Shown: piece by piece, positions 1 through 10,072 of the stretch
How positions within the stretch are numbered: the first letter of the stretch is position 1
How the letters are laid out: the number at the start of each line of letters is the position of its first letter
DNA from: Alentia gelatinosa
Lineage: Eukaryota; Annelida; Polychaeta; Phyllodocida; Polynoidae
DNA: 64,000 bases
Direction: 5' to 3'
Assembly: GCA_950022655.1 (NCBI GenBank)
Contig: OX465583.1
Span: 18,093,318 to 18,157,317 of the forward strand
The notes under the pieces: generated by a model
What the model saw: the letters and a program-made list of their open reading frames with translations, nothing else
The model's database searches: none
Told to the model about the DNA's origin: nothing
Translations under genes and position numbers: made by a program

Positions 1-708
1 GTTGGTTATTAGACGCCTCAGGCTAGCCCCCAAAGGATCGGAAACGGTAAGAGTCGCTACCTTTAGGCGTATATTTTCCGGTACCTTGTCTAACTCTCTC
101 AGCCACGCTAGGGTTTTGGCTGGGTTGGTTCCCTCACACCTACCTACATCGCGAGAATAACGACCCAAAGAATGGTTATCAGCCACGGCCGCCAACAACT
201 TAGTCATTTGCTCATCATCCTGTGTTCTTCTACTCACACCTTCCTCCTCATCTATCTCAGTTGCATCATCATCCGTATCCTCATCTACCTCAGTGAGATA
301 CGTATACTTCGTTCTCACCTCCTCTCTATCTCCGCCAGATCCCTTTTTACTCATTTTTGCTTTCTCTGCACTACGCTCTGCAGCGTTGGCACTACTCTCT
401 GCAGCGTCAGAAAAATCAAAGATACTACTAGGCTTGGCTTTAGCGGACTCTGTTGTGCTTTCTTTACTTTTCCCCCTAGCTTCGGACCGAGAAGCGGAGG
501 TTTCCTCCTTATCCGTCATTCCCAATCGTCGGTTACCTCGTTGTATAGTGTCTGTCTGCAAACCTACATTCCGTAAAACTTTACTACATGGGGATGTGTT
601 GGTAGTGGAATCGGTGATGGAAGGGGTAGAGGAGATTCTGGAGGGGGCGGAGCGTGGTAGGGGGGTATTCTGTCTAGTATCATATTTATGCCTTGGTGTA
701 TCAACCAT
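1..708 (-). CDS. Gag-like polyprotein of an LTR retrotransposon, 3' end beyond window
   Basis: An open frame of 236 codons runs without a stop from an ATG at 708 to the left edge. The codon just before the ATG is TAA in the same frame, which supports this start. The first half is low-complexity and charged (Ser/Thr/Pro-rich, then Ala/Glu/Lys-rich, then an acidic Asp/Glu stretch). The last ~45 codons turn into a folded-looking segment with a CEGTNP motif followed by WLREL, the kind of opening seen in gag capsid regions of Ty3/gypsy elements. It lies 450 nt downstream of a primer binding site and LTR on the same strand, which is the main support. No zinc knuckle, protease or polymerase is visible because the element continues leftward. 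Family assignment is from memory of the motif pattern and is moderate. Confidence 0.65.
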   Translation of the reverse strand, partial: MVDTPRHKYDTRQNTPLPRSAPSRISSTPSITDSTTNTSPCSKVLRNVGLQTDTIQRGNRRLGMTDKEETSASRSEARGKSKESTTESAKAKPSSIFDFSDAAESSANAAERSAEKAKMSKKGSGGDREEVRTKYTYLTEVDEDTDDDATEIDEEEGVSRRTQDDEQMTKLLAAVADNHSLGRYSRDVGRCEGTNPAKTLAWLRELDKVPENIRLKVATLTVSDPLGASLRRLITN

Positions 709-1165
709 TTAGGTATAGGGTCTCCCCGTTCTATTTAAAGAGGGTTTTAAAAGTACTAACTTAAATTTTCATGCCACATTCTAAATACAATGCCCGAACC
801 CATTACTACCATGCAAACAGATGTACTTCTACTCACCAAACCAGACACAGGGTTGTCGCAGCCAGCCACTCCAGGTTCCGAGGTTTCCATAGTCTAGGCA
901 GACAGGTGATCCATTTGTCGATGTCGACACTCTCACGTCGGCAGAGCCGTGAAGAGTTGTCCCGTTCCATCGTCTCGAGTCCACCTCTCTTTACATACAA
1001 CTGAGATAGAGCACCACCATTTGTCAGTTCTACTCTCCTGAGCAGAACCAGAATACGAGGATATAACAGTCAGCTCTGGATGCGTGGTAAAGTGGTTATA
1101 TACCAGAGATCCCCGTGGTTGCTGCCTCCTCACTGTCCATCACGTTCGTCACTTCATACTATGTA
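709..1165 (-). other. Untranslated leader between primer binding site and gag ORF
   Basis: About 450 nt separate the primer binding site from the gag-like ATG. I see no long reading frame of its own on the element strand. Small ORFs here on either strand look incidental. Confidence 0.4.
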
Positions 1166-1183
1166 ATCACGTCGGGGTCACCA
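1166..1183 (-). other. tRNA primer binding site of LTR retrotransposon
   Basis: On the minus strand the sequence TGGTGACCCCGACGTGAT begins two bases after the LTR end. It starts with TGG, as expected for pairing to a tRNA ending in CCA, and its complement looks like a tRNA 3' acceptor/T-arm strand. The specific tRNA was not determined. Confidence 0.7.
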
Positions 1184-1185
1184 TT

Positions 1186-1674
1186 TGTCAGATGGGGCCG
1201 CTGTAAGCTCGTCCGCACCTCCTGCGTGCTGAGTTGCTTCCCCCACTGAAACCGCTCTGGTCACACAGTGGGGTGAGGCTCCGTAACAAAACAACTCTAG
1301 TGACAACGTGTGGTTGAAGCTGAGGAGAGGATCGGATCTGCCGTATGCCGGCTGTCGCTTTATTATATATTAGGAGTACATTTAGACGTCACAACGGGTG
1401 AGTACGTCACACATTCACATACCATTCCTTATACAGATAATAACAGGCGTGGTAGTTGGTTCCAAACATGGTTACATTTATCTCAATTGGTTACTAATGG
1501 TCACATGCAGAGACAAGACGCTCTCCCAAATATGGAGACGTCGTTTCCGTCACACATACAGAGACAAGACGCTCTCCCAAATATGGAGACGTCGTTTCCG
1601 TCAAGGGGCCTCTATCCCATAATAAGAAGAGAACCGCAAAGATGTTTGCGCGTCCCTCCAAGAGGATCCTGACA
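1186..1674 (-). repeat. 5' long terminal repeat (489 bp)
   Basis: The LTR is bounded by a perfect 6-bp inverted pair, TGTCAG and CTGACA, giving the usual TG...CA ends. Read on the minus strand it holds a tandem duplication in the U3 position, then a TATATAATAAAG segment near 1362-1375 that could serve as TATA box and/or polyadenylation signal, then a U5-like stretch ending in CA. It is followed after two bases by the primer binding site. The second LTR is outside the window, so LTR identity and the target duplication cannot be measured. The outer flank on the plus strand begins TGTCC. Confidence 0.72.
1508..1603. repeat. Two-copy 51-bp tandem repeat in the LTR U3
   Basis: A 45-bp core is repeated identically at 1508-1552 and 1559-1603. 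Each copy contains GAGACGTCGTTTCC, which includes the palindrome GACGTC, the core of CRE/ATF-type sites. Duplicated U3 segments commonly act as enhancers; that role is inferred here. Confidence 0.75.
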
Positions 1675-1730
1675 TGTCCTGCCACGTGCAACCGTCTTGA
1701 GGTAAAACCTCCACATACATAGCATACACA

Positions 1731-1825
1731 AAAGGAAATATATTAGCTTGGAAAATATATTAGCTTGGAAAAGATAATAATTTTAGGGAAGATAATAGTT
1801 TTAGGGAAGATAATAACTTTAGTAT
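1731..1825. repeat. Short AT-rich tandem repeats
   Basis: Two copies of a GGAAAATATATTAGCTT-type unit are followed by three copies of a unit close to GGAAGATAATAATTTTA. The rest of 1675-2150 contains nothing I can name. Confidence 0.7.
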
Positions 1826-2152
1826 TTCTCCCTTATTATTTACCACAACTTAAAACCTTACTTCTTACATAAGAAGGATTACGGTTTTCCTTTAACATAT
1901 AGATGCATGCGTATATGTTCATCTGAGGAGCGTGAGAAAGCCGGACATGCAAGCAAGGTTCTCACAAACAAGTTGACATGAGTAACGACTTGTTGAGACT
2001 GGAGGTGGATACAATACGGATGTGCACATAGGCACAATCACGCGGAGACAGTAACTTCCAGAAAACACATATCTTTCTCACCAGCGACTTTCGCCTCTCT
2101 CTTTCAATATAATATATACTTTCCCTGTCTGACCATGTTTAAGAGTCGTGTT

Positions 2153-2212
2153 TATAAGAGGAAATATATAAGAGGAAATATATAAGAGGAAATATATAAG
2201 AGGAAATATATA
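2153..2212. repeat. 14-bp tandem repeat, about 4 copies
   Basis: The unit TAAGAGGAAATATA is repeated about four times with no visible variation. The small ORFs crossing it are products of the repeat. Confidence 0.85.
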
Positions 2213-2418
2213 TTAATACTTTCGGCAATATGCTCAAGAAAATATAATGTGAGCAGCATAAGAACTTTGTGACGCGACCAGTTACACTGGGTATTTCCCA
2301 GAAAGAAAGAAGTTCTAATAAAAGTGTACCGCTCAATCTTAATGGACATGCCACTTATGGCTACCTTCAGTGATTCGCTCAACATAAGTTTTCCCCGAGT
2401 TTTTCTGTGATATTGGCT

Positions 2419-2500
2419 GTCATGGCCGTACGTGACATTGGCATGGCCGTACGTGACATTGGCAGGGCCGTACGTAACATTGGCATGGCCGTACGTGACA
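2419..2500. repeat. 21-bp tandem repeat abutting the 5' end of a LINE fragment
   Basis: Four units of about 21 bp, GGCATGGCCGTACGTGACATT with small changes, end exactly where LINE endonuclease similarity begins. Because 21 is a multiple of three, the ORF reads as a 7-residue repeat (MAVRDIG) fused to the endonuclease. This is probably not protein evolution but a tandem array at the 5' truncation point. Confidence 0.8.
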
Positions 2501-2936
2501 AATACAACCTTGACAAAAGGGAATGCTGGATTTTGGGTGACATAAACCTTGATTGTAGAAACAGAAACGACCCGAGAAATAAGAGATTAAACGATCTTTT
2601 ACGAATTATAGGACTGAAAAGATTCATAACTACGGTGACCAGAATAGGGATCGGTAACAGCACTAGCATAGATGCTATCCTATCTAACGCGAAATTTATA
2701 ACTAAGAGTGGCACTTTGGACCATACCATCAGCGATCACCTGATCATTTTCGCAACTAAAAAAAAGTCTAAATACAGTAATTGCATAAAAAAGGTTCTTC
2801 GGAGGTCATATAAAAACACTGATGTCAAAGAATTAGGGGACTTCCTAAATAACATGATACAACAAACAGATACTGTAGATGCAAATAACACTTGTGAACT
2901 ATACGAAAATACTATATCAGAATATCTAAAGGCCTA
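2501..2936 (+). pseudogene. LINE-A, apurinic-type endonuclease C-terminal part
   Basis: The translation shows endonuclease landmarks in order: WILGDINLD (the GDxN catalytic region), then STSIDAIL, then ISDHLII (the SDH catalytic His region). The reading continues to about EYLKA and is cut at 2936 by a 3.3-kb insertion; the following LINE residues resume at 6263. The 5' part of the endonuclease is missing, so the copy is 5' truncated. It belongs to the APE-type non-LTR retrotransposons (CR1/Jockey-like). It would nick DNA and prime reverse transcription if intact. It cannot be active here. Confidence 0.8.
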
Positions 2937-3384
2937 GTTCCATATAGCCGAATTGACCCACAACTAACCCACAACTCACTACATCCTAATTTTATTTTTA
3001 GCCGACTGGTGTGTGTCTGACCCACATCTGATGCACGTTGTTAGAATGGAGGAGGTCCCACCAGCACTGTAGCATATCGGGCCTGGGACTGTAGTGTCTC
3101 TGAAGTGCGTCGGCCCATCTGGGTGGGGGGTCCAGATGGTGACCAGCCCCGTCCCCTTTGACTGCAGCGGTACTGGCCTCTGTGTGCGGTGTGTTGTGAC
3201 TTAATCGCCGGTGTCACTGAGGGGCATCGCGTGGCATATCTTTCACGCCATCTGGCCCTCTCATCCATTGCTCCGACTTATGGCGCAACACCCTATCAAC
3301 CTCAACACCAACACATGTATATCCCAGTCCAGATGTACTCCAGTGTAAGTCTGGAAAAACAGATATTTCCTGGCCAACCAGCTG

Positions 3385-4734
3385 CAGTCCTCACTCACCA
3401 GTCCTCACTCACCAGGCCCCACTCACCAGGCCCCACTCACCAGTACTCACTCACCAGTACTCACTCACCAGTACTCACTCACCAGTACTCACTCACCAGT
3501 CCTCACTCACCAGTCCACACTCACCAGTCCTCACTCACCAGGCCCCACTCACCAGTCCTCACTCACCAGTCCTCACTCACCAGGCCCCGATCACCAGTAC
3601 TCACTCACCAGTCCTCACTCACCTGTCCTCACTCACCAGTCCTCACTCACCAGTCCTCACTCACCAGTCCTCACTTACCAGGCCCCACTCACCAGTCCTC
3701 AATCACCAGTCCTCACTCACCAGTCCTCACTCACCAGGCCCCGATCACCAGTACTCACTCACCAGTCCTCACTCACCAGTCCTCACTCACCAGTCCTCAC
3801 TCACCAGTCCTCACTCACCAGTCCTCACTCACCAGGCCCCACTCACCAGTCCTCACTCACCAGTCCTCACTCACCAGTCCTCACTCACCAGGCCCTACTC
3901 ACCAGTCCTCACTCACCAGTCCTCACTCACCAGTCCTCACTCACCAGGCCCCACTCACCAGTTCTCACTCACCAGTCCTCACTCACCAGTACTCCCTCAC
4001 CAGTACTCCCTCACCAGTACTCCCTCACCAGTCCTCACTCACCAGTCCTCACTCACCAGTCCTCACTCACCAGGCCCCGATCACCAGTACTCACTCACCA
4101 GTCCTCACTTACCAGTCCTCACTCACCAGTCCTCACTCACCAGTCCTCACTCACCAGTCCTCACTCACCAGGCCCCACTCACCAGTCCTCACTCACCAGT
4201 CCTCACTCACCAGTCCTCACTCACCAGGCCCCGATCACCAGTACTCACTCACCAGTCCTCACTCACCAGTCCTCACTCACCAGGCCCCACTCACCAGTCC
4301 TCACTCACCAGTCCGCACTCACCAGTCCTCACTCACCAGGCCCCACTCACCAGTACTAACTCACCAGTCCTAACTCACCAGTACTCCCTCACCAGTACTC
4401 CCTCACCAGTCCTCACTCACCAGTCCTCACTCACCAGTCCTCACTCACCAGGCCCCGATCACCAGTACTCACTCACCAGTCCTCACTCACCAGTCCTCAC
4501 TCACCAGTCCTCACTCACCAGGCCCCACTCACCAGTCCTCACTCACCAGTCCTCACTCACCAGTCCTCACTCACCAGGCCCCACTAACCAGTACTCACTC
4601 ACCAGTCCTCACTCACCAGTACTCCCTCACCAGTACTCCCTCACCAGTCCTCACTCACCAGTCCTCACTCACCAGTACTCACTCACCAGTCCTCACTCAC
4701 CAGTCCTCACTCACCAGTACTTACTCACCAGTAC
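3385..4734. repeat. 14-bp minisatellite, about 96 copies
   Basis: The period is 14 bp with main variants CAGTCCTCACTCAC, CAGTACTCACTCAC, CAGGCCCCACTCAC and CAGGCCCCGATCAC. The variants recur in a similar order, for example CAGGCCCCGATCAC followed by CAGTACTCACTCAC at several places, which suggests higher-order duplication of blocks. A long reading frame passes through it only because the unit lacks stop codons in all frames. Confidence 0.95.
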
Positions 4735-5036
4735 ATAAACGCCAGCACTGATTTACTAGTACCCTCTAAGTTGTGTCAATCTCTTTTTAAAAATTTCTTT
4801 TAATCAATAAACAAGACAGTTCATCCTGTTTGGTGTATCTGTACTTGCTCACACCGCCGGGTTATATATAGACCGTTACTCAACACCATATGTAGGGTGG
4901 TGAGGGGCTCGATACGTGACCCCTGACCCCGCGTTGAGCGCGGGAAAACAACCCTAGATAAGTAGTCTTGCAAAAGTCCCTTCATCTATTGTGTTTTGTC
5001 TGTGTCACTAGGAAAGGGTCTGTGCGGTCCCTCATC
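4735..5036. other. Spacer between two satellites, no gene seen
   Basis: About 300 bp of unique-looking sequence joins the two minisatellites of the inserted element. No reading frame or named repeat is visible. Confidence 0.5.
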
Positions 5037-5703
5037 CATACTGCCTCTTTCCCACACTGCCCCTCCACCATACTGCCCCTCAACTATACTGTCCCTCCAC
5101 CATACTGCCTCTCCACCATACTGCCCTTCTACTACACTGCCCCTCCACAATACTGCCCCTCTATCATACTGCCCCTCCACCATGCTGCCCCTCTCCCATA
5201 CTGCCCCTCTACTATACTGCCCCTCCACCATACTGCCCCTCCACCATACTGTCCCTCTGCCATACTGCCCCTCTACTATACTGCCCCTCCACCATACTGC
5301 CCCTCCACCATACTGTCCCTCTGCCATACTGCCCCTCTACTTTACTGCCCCTCCACCATACTGCCCCTCCTCCATACTGTCCCTCTGCCATACTGCCCCT
5401 CTACTATATTGCCCCTCCACCATACTGCCCCTCCACCATACTGTCCCTCTGCCATACTGCCCCTCTACTATACTGCCCCTCCACCATACTGCCCCTCCAC
5501 CATGCTGCCCCTCCACCATACTGCCCCTCCACCAAGCTATGGGAGAGGGGCAGTATGGCGGAGGGACAGTATAGTAGAGGGGCAGTATGGGAGAGGGGCA
5601 GTATGGGAGAGGGGCAGTATGGTGGAGGGGCAGTATGATAGAGGGGCAGTATTGTGGAGGGGCAGTGTAGTAGAAGGGCAGTATGGTGGAGAGGCAGTAT
5701 GGT
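5037..5703. repeat. Head-to-head 16-bp minisatellite (giant inverted repeat)
   Basis: About 31 units of CCCCTCCACCATACTG (5037-5537) meet, around 5538-5545, about 10 units in the opposite orientation (GGGGCAGTATGGTGGA, to 5703). The two blocks can pair over about 160 bp to form a long hairpin. ORFs on both strands here are repeat artefacts. Confidence 0.93.
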
Positions 5704-5806
5704 GGCACACACCAAGTGACACACACTAAGTGACATACACTAGGTGACACACACTAAGTGACACACACTAAGTGACACACACTAAATGACACATACTTAG
5801 TGACAC
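5704..5806. repeat. 14-bp tandem repeat, about 7 copies
   Basis: The unit is CACACTAAGTGACA with point variants. It starts immediately after the inverted satellite. Confidence 0.9.
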
Positions 5807-6262
5807 AATGAGTAACCCTTTCTGACTGACTGCAAGTCTACTTGTCCTGGGACGGGAGATGCGCGGGGAAATGTCCCGATGCGCGGGAAACATCAAGGCA
5901 ACAAAGAGCTCAGTCAGGTCTATTTTAAGCAATCGACTGCATCGGGGGTGTGACTGGAGGAGGGTATGACCTACATCGGGTGGAGGGAGTTGTGAGGGGG
6001 TTGGTTGTTATGCAGTGGAAGCGTGTCCCTACTAGTGGACGAGCACACCAGTCTATTCACCCGATGCCTTACCACTTAGGAGCGGATGGTGACTGGACCA
6101 TGTCGGCTAAATGGAACATACTACCAGTCTATGTACAGACTAGGCCCAGATCACCTTCAGCCGGGAGTCAGCGGACACACACCAGTTAGGCTCCAGTACC
6201 AGTCAAGTCCCACCCCAGCCCCACTCCAGTACAAGATCGTGAGTAAAATCGGCTATATGGAA
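5807..6262. other. Right arm of the 3.3-kb inserted element
   Basis: GC-richer, single-copy-looking sequence rich in ACCAGT motifs runs to the right inverted end. No gene is recognised; the small ORFs have no identifiable domain. Confidence 0.5.
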
Positions 6263-7197
6263 TACAGCCTTAAACGATAAAGCACCACTAAGAGAGAAAA
6301 TAGACAAATATTACGGAAATCAATGGATAACCCCAGAAATAAAACACAAAATCGAAACAAATAGAAGATTAGTACGGAAAATCGCGAAATTGAAAAATAT
6401 TAACGTCGAAGAGGTGAAGGTGCTAAAAATAGAGATAAGAACCAGGTCACGAGAGACTTCAAAATTAATCACTGAATCAAAAAAAGCGTATATTAAACAA
6501 AAATTAGCAGACCATAAAGGCAATCCTAGGGAATATTGGCGCGAAATGAATAAATTTATTAGACCTGCCGGTGAAGGGCATACAGTTTGCCTTCAGGATG
6601 ACAATAGGGACCAACTTCCATTAAAAGATTGCGCAGAGTACATTAATAACTATTTTTGTAATATCGGGGCAAAATTGAATAATGAACTAGACGACCAGAT
6701 ATATCTACAATCAGTATCCAGAAATAATATATTAGGAATTGAGAAAACTGACATTGATACCTCAAAAGAGAAAATAATTAAACTGATAAACGAAATCAAG
6801 ATACACAAATCTTCGGGAGTATTTGCTCTAAACAGTAAATTTCTTAAAGGTGTGGTTCGTGAAAGCGCTCACTTCTTCACTGAGATAGTAAAAAAATGTA
6901 TCAGAGATAACGTGTTCCCTTCAAATTGGAAGCAAGGCAGGATAGCCCCACTGCCCAAACAAGGTAAACTAGAAGCAGTATGTAACTGGCGACCAGTTTG
7001 CGTACTACCGGTCCTGGGTAAAGTCATGGAAAAGTTAATCCACGAACATGTCTATGCAGAATTGGAAAATAGAGAGTTCTTTAATAAAGCACAATTTGGG
7101 TTTCGGAAGTCACGAGGTACAGGAGGGGCAGTCCTACAGTTAACTAAGTGGTTTTGCGAAGGGATAAACAAGAAAGAAACATCGCTTGCAGCCTATA
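6263..7197 (+). pseudogene. LINE-A, linker and N-terminal reverse transcriptase
   Basis: The reading resumes in phase with the endonuclease fragment. It shows GNPREYWREMNKFI, then CNWRPVCVLPVLGKVMEKLI and FGFRKSRGT, which are the fingers motifs of non-LTR reverse transcriptases. It ends at the residues AAY, just before the catalytic motif A, where the 1.1-kb element at 7198-8323 is inserted. The frame from 6264 is open to that point. Confidence 0.85.
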
Positions 7198-8323
7198 TGG
7201 TCAATTCTCCCAGATCGTGATCGATGCCCATGTACGGTGACCAAAAATTCAAACTAGTTATATCTTGATAAAAGAAGTGGAAATATATAATAGGAGACAA
7301 TACCTTACATGGGTTAATGTTGGGAACACTAATCTTTATTGGAAATTATCTTTTTAGCTGAATAGATTTAACCTTATAACCTATAGGTCACCGTACGTGG
7401 TCAAGTGGGTTCAATGAGGTCTTAGGGTAAATATTGGTTGTTACTTTTTAGCAGAATCAGATTTTCATTATCAGAAAATGAATCTCTAATCATATTGAGA
7501 AAATTAAAGTTGATTAATATTATTTAGAACATAATGCCCATGTACGGTGACCGACCCACGTACGGTGACATAAATAAAAAGACATGTATGTTTCTTGGCA
7601 ATAACATGCCTGAAGTCCTTGCAAATTGCAGATGTTAATGGTTCCATAATACTCTATTTATCTATGAAATATTATTCATTAATATTGTAATTCTTTTTCC
7701 TTACATAAGGAAAACCTAATAATTTCTGCCCACGTACGGTGACCAAATAAAGTTCACCACCCATGTTCATTTAGCTGTTGTATACTTGATGGCAGAATTA
7801 TTTTATACACTAGAGATGATATATAAACTGTGTATACTCCTCCTTTGTTTGGTGGATTAAAAAGTACCAAAAAAAGTACTATTCTATAATTTGTGTACCT
7901 TTTAATGTGGCTTGCCCATGTACGGTGACATAGCCTTCACCACTGATTTTATACACCTAGACTACATGTATATTTCCCCATTTAAACATTCATTATGTTT
8001 TATAAGTTCTGCAACACATTTGTGGGTATGACACATTCAAGATAGACATATATCTATAGTTACATAACTATAAGAGGTGTTCAAAATCTGGTTATACAGG
8101 TTTCATCTATGAATTTTGAGCTAAAAATGCCTATTTTAGGGGTTTACCAATTTTCTTTCAAGATATAGATACATGAAAGTGGGGTTCCCCCAACAGATCT
8201 TTCATTTCTACATACTCTAATATCTTTTCTGATATCCTAAAACGATATTTACATATAAAAACGACCATTTGAATTATTGGTCACCGTACGTGGCCATCGA
8301 TCACGATCTGGGAGAATTGACCA
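7198..8323. mobile_element. 1126-bp TA-flanked element with 56-bp inverted ends
   Basis: The left end (7198-7253) and the right end (8268-8323) are inverted copies that match at all but three of 56 positions and begin TGGTCAATTCTCCCAGATCG. They are flanked by TA at 7196-7197 and 8324-8325. Joining the flanks with a single TA restores the LINE frame through AAYIDIKKAFD, so the insertion is precise. No transposase frame is present; the interior is AT-rich with seven copies of a GTACGGTGAC motif. It is a non-autonomous DNA transposon; the TA duplication suggests a Tc1/mariner-type or other TA-targeting enzyme. Confidence 0.88.
7227..8295. repeat. Seven dispersed copies of a GTACGGTGAC motif within the element
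   Basis: Forward copies of CCCAYGTACGGTGAC start at 7227, 7537, 7555, 7729 and 7915. Reverse copies (GGTCACCGTACGTGG) are at 7386 and 8279. The first and last lie inside the inverted ends. Dispersed copies of a terminal motif are often transposase binding sites; that role is inferred. Confidence 0.9.
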
Positions 8324-9423
8324 TATAGATATCAAAAAGGCGTTTGATTGCCTGAATCATAGCCTCCTACTATTCCAATTATCTGAAGCTGGACTAAGCC
8401 AAGATCTGTTGAGTTGGTTCGAAAGCTACCTCAGAAATAGAGAGATCCATACTAACTACGGTGATGTGAGTTCTACAAAAAAAAAAGTGAATTGCGGGGT
8501 GCCTCAAGGCTCAATCTTAGGCCCCCTTTTGTTATCATCTATGTCAACGATTTACCCGACGTCATTGTTAAATGCAAATGCTTGTTATACGCGGATGATT
8601 TGGTAATTGTCAGCTCAAATAAAAACCATAAAATTGCAGAAAAAAATCTACAGGAAGATCTTGACAATATAACCAACTGGTATAAAGGTAATCGATTAAC
8701 TGTAAACATAGATAAATCAGTGTTGGTTTATCATAACAGTAAAAAGGAGCTTGATAAATTAACTAGAACACCGATATATATGGACAAGACTGTTTTAAAA
8801 ACCAAACCTTGTATGAATCTTGGAGCGCACATAGATGAAAATCTAAACTTTACCCTACACGTGCAAGAACTAATCAAGAAGCTGAATACCAAACTATATC
8901 TGTTCAGAAAAATACGAAACCTAATAGACGAAAAAACCTCGGTGCAGATAGCGAAATCTTGTATACTACCATTAGGGGATCACTGCTCATTCCTAGCGAA
9001 CAGCGCCCTGAACTGTGTGAAACAAAAACTAAATAGAACTATTTTCCTGGTAATGCGAGTAGCAGTGGGGAAAAAATATGATCTACCAAACAATGTAATC
9101 AGCAATAATAGACTACTGGAAATATTCCGAACTGAACCCCCTGATGTTAGACGGGATACACTACTCCTTGGCCTGTTTAGGAGCCTGAGAAGAATGAACA
9201 CCACAGAATCTTACCAGCAACAAGAATCAAGGATGACAACCCGTTCCGACACCAAGTTAAACGTTAAAATGGAAAAACCAAGAACAGAAAAGTTTAAACG
9301 CTCTCCTTACTACAGAAGCTCACAAATCTGGAATGCCATGTCTTTAACGACGCAGAAGACAGACTCGAAAAAACTCTTTAAGAAAGAAGTGATATCCTAT
9401 TTGAGATCTAAACAACTCTGATA
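8324..9423 (+). pseudogene. LINE-A, reverse transcriptase catalytic half and C-terminal domain
   Basis: The sequence resumes with IDIKKAFDCLNH (motif A), then NCGVPQGSILGP (motif B), then YADD (8588-8599, motif C). A single-base frameshift lies at about 8525-8535, between GPL and IYVNDL. The reading then stays open to the TGA near 9421, through the post-catalytic domain with KRSPYYRSSQIWN, a block shared with the other LINE tails in this window. The catalytic aspartates are kept, but the insertions, frameshift and 5' truncation make the copy inactive. Confidence 0.85.
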
Positions 9424-10072
9424 GCCACATACATATAAATCCCATTGTGGGATACATAGTATCCTTCTCGCCAAGTGATGTACTCGTTCATGACTATACC
9501 AGATGATGTTATGTTATGTTATGTATAATATTACCCTCATATATGTTCATTGTATATTTCATTTCATTGATCCTATACGGATCCAGACCTTGTTCTATTA
9601 TCTAACCAACCGACAGATCGGATGTACGGAAGAACAATGTGTATACATTGAGAACATCAATAAAAGATCTAAAACAAAAAAAACAAAAAACATATAAATA
9701 AATTTGTTCGTAATCAAAATTGTCCAAATTATAGTATTTGTCATTTGTCTTTTGCTTTAGGCACCTCGATGTGGTTCGTTCATAGAATTATTTTTTTTCA
9801 TTTCGCAGCATCAACACTTATGTACTTTCAATATCATTTTCTCAGCTTGTATATATTGTGAATACTCAGAAGATTTTGTAAATATTCAGTGTAGCCTATC
9901 TGTATATATATATCGATTCAAACCTGTAAATAAATCTTTATATGCCTTGGATAGTATTTGAAATTGAAGCAAGTCATTCATCATTTCCGATCTATGTACC
10001 TCTTTTTTATCTAATCTACGTTATCAATCTGAAACAAAGGGCCCTATCGAAGGATACTGCGAGAGAAATATA
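9424..10072. other. LINE-A 3' region and AT-rich spacer
   Basis: An A-rich tract near 9670-9700 could be the LINE 3' tail. Beyond it is AT-rich sequence with no gene or clear repeat. The phrase CAATCTGAAACAAA near 10026 recurs in the duplicated field at 12.0-12.8 kb. Confidence 0.45.

Larger units (their letters stand above)
2937..6262. mobile_element. 3.3-kb DNA element inserted in LINE-A, filled with minisatellites
   Basis: The ends are inverted copies of TTCCATATAGCCGA (2938-2951 and 6249-6262), flanked by TA on both sides. A second subterminal inverted pair, CTGGTGTGTGTC, is at 3006-3017 and 6173-6184. LINE-A translation stops at the left end and resumes in the same reading sense at the right end, so this is an insertion. 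No transposase is visible. The interior consists of a 14-bp satellite, a head-to-head 16-bp satellite and a third 14-bp satellite. It is best called a non-autonomous TIR element. The superfamily is unknown. Confidence 0.65.

Noticed and set aside
172..712. Two plus-strand ORFs at the left end
   Set aside because: They are antisense shadows of the gag-like minus-strand frame, which is longer and has retroelement context.
3189..4373. 394-codon plus-strand ORF with Ser/Pro/His/Thr-rich 14-residue repeats
   Set aside because: It is the stop-free translation of a 14-bp satellite; all frames are open and no domain or splice support exists.
3385..4734. CRISPR-like array of regular repeats
   Set aside because: Units are contiguous without spacers, and the context is eukaryotic.
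4968..5750. Several ORFs of 60-250 codons on both strands, Cys/Pro/Leu-rich or Gly/Glu-rich
   Set aside because: They are translations of the inverted 16-bp minisatellite and mirror each other.
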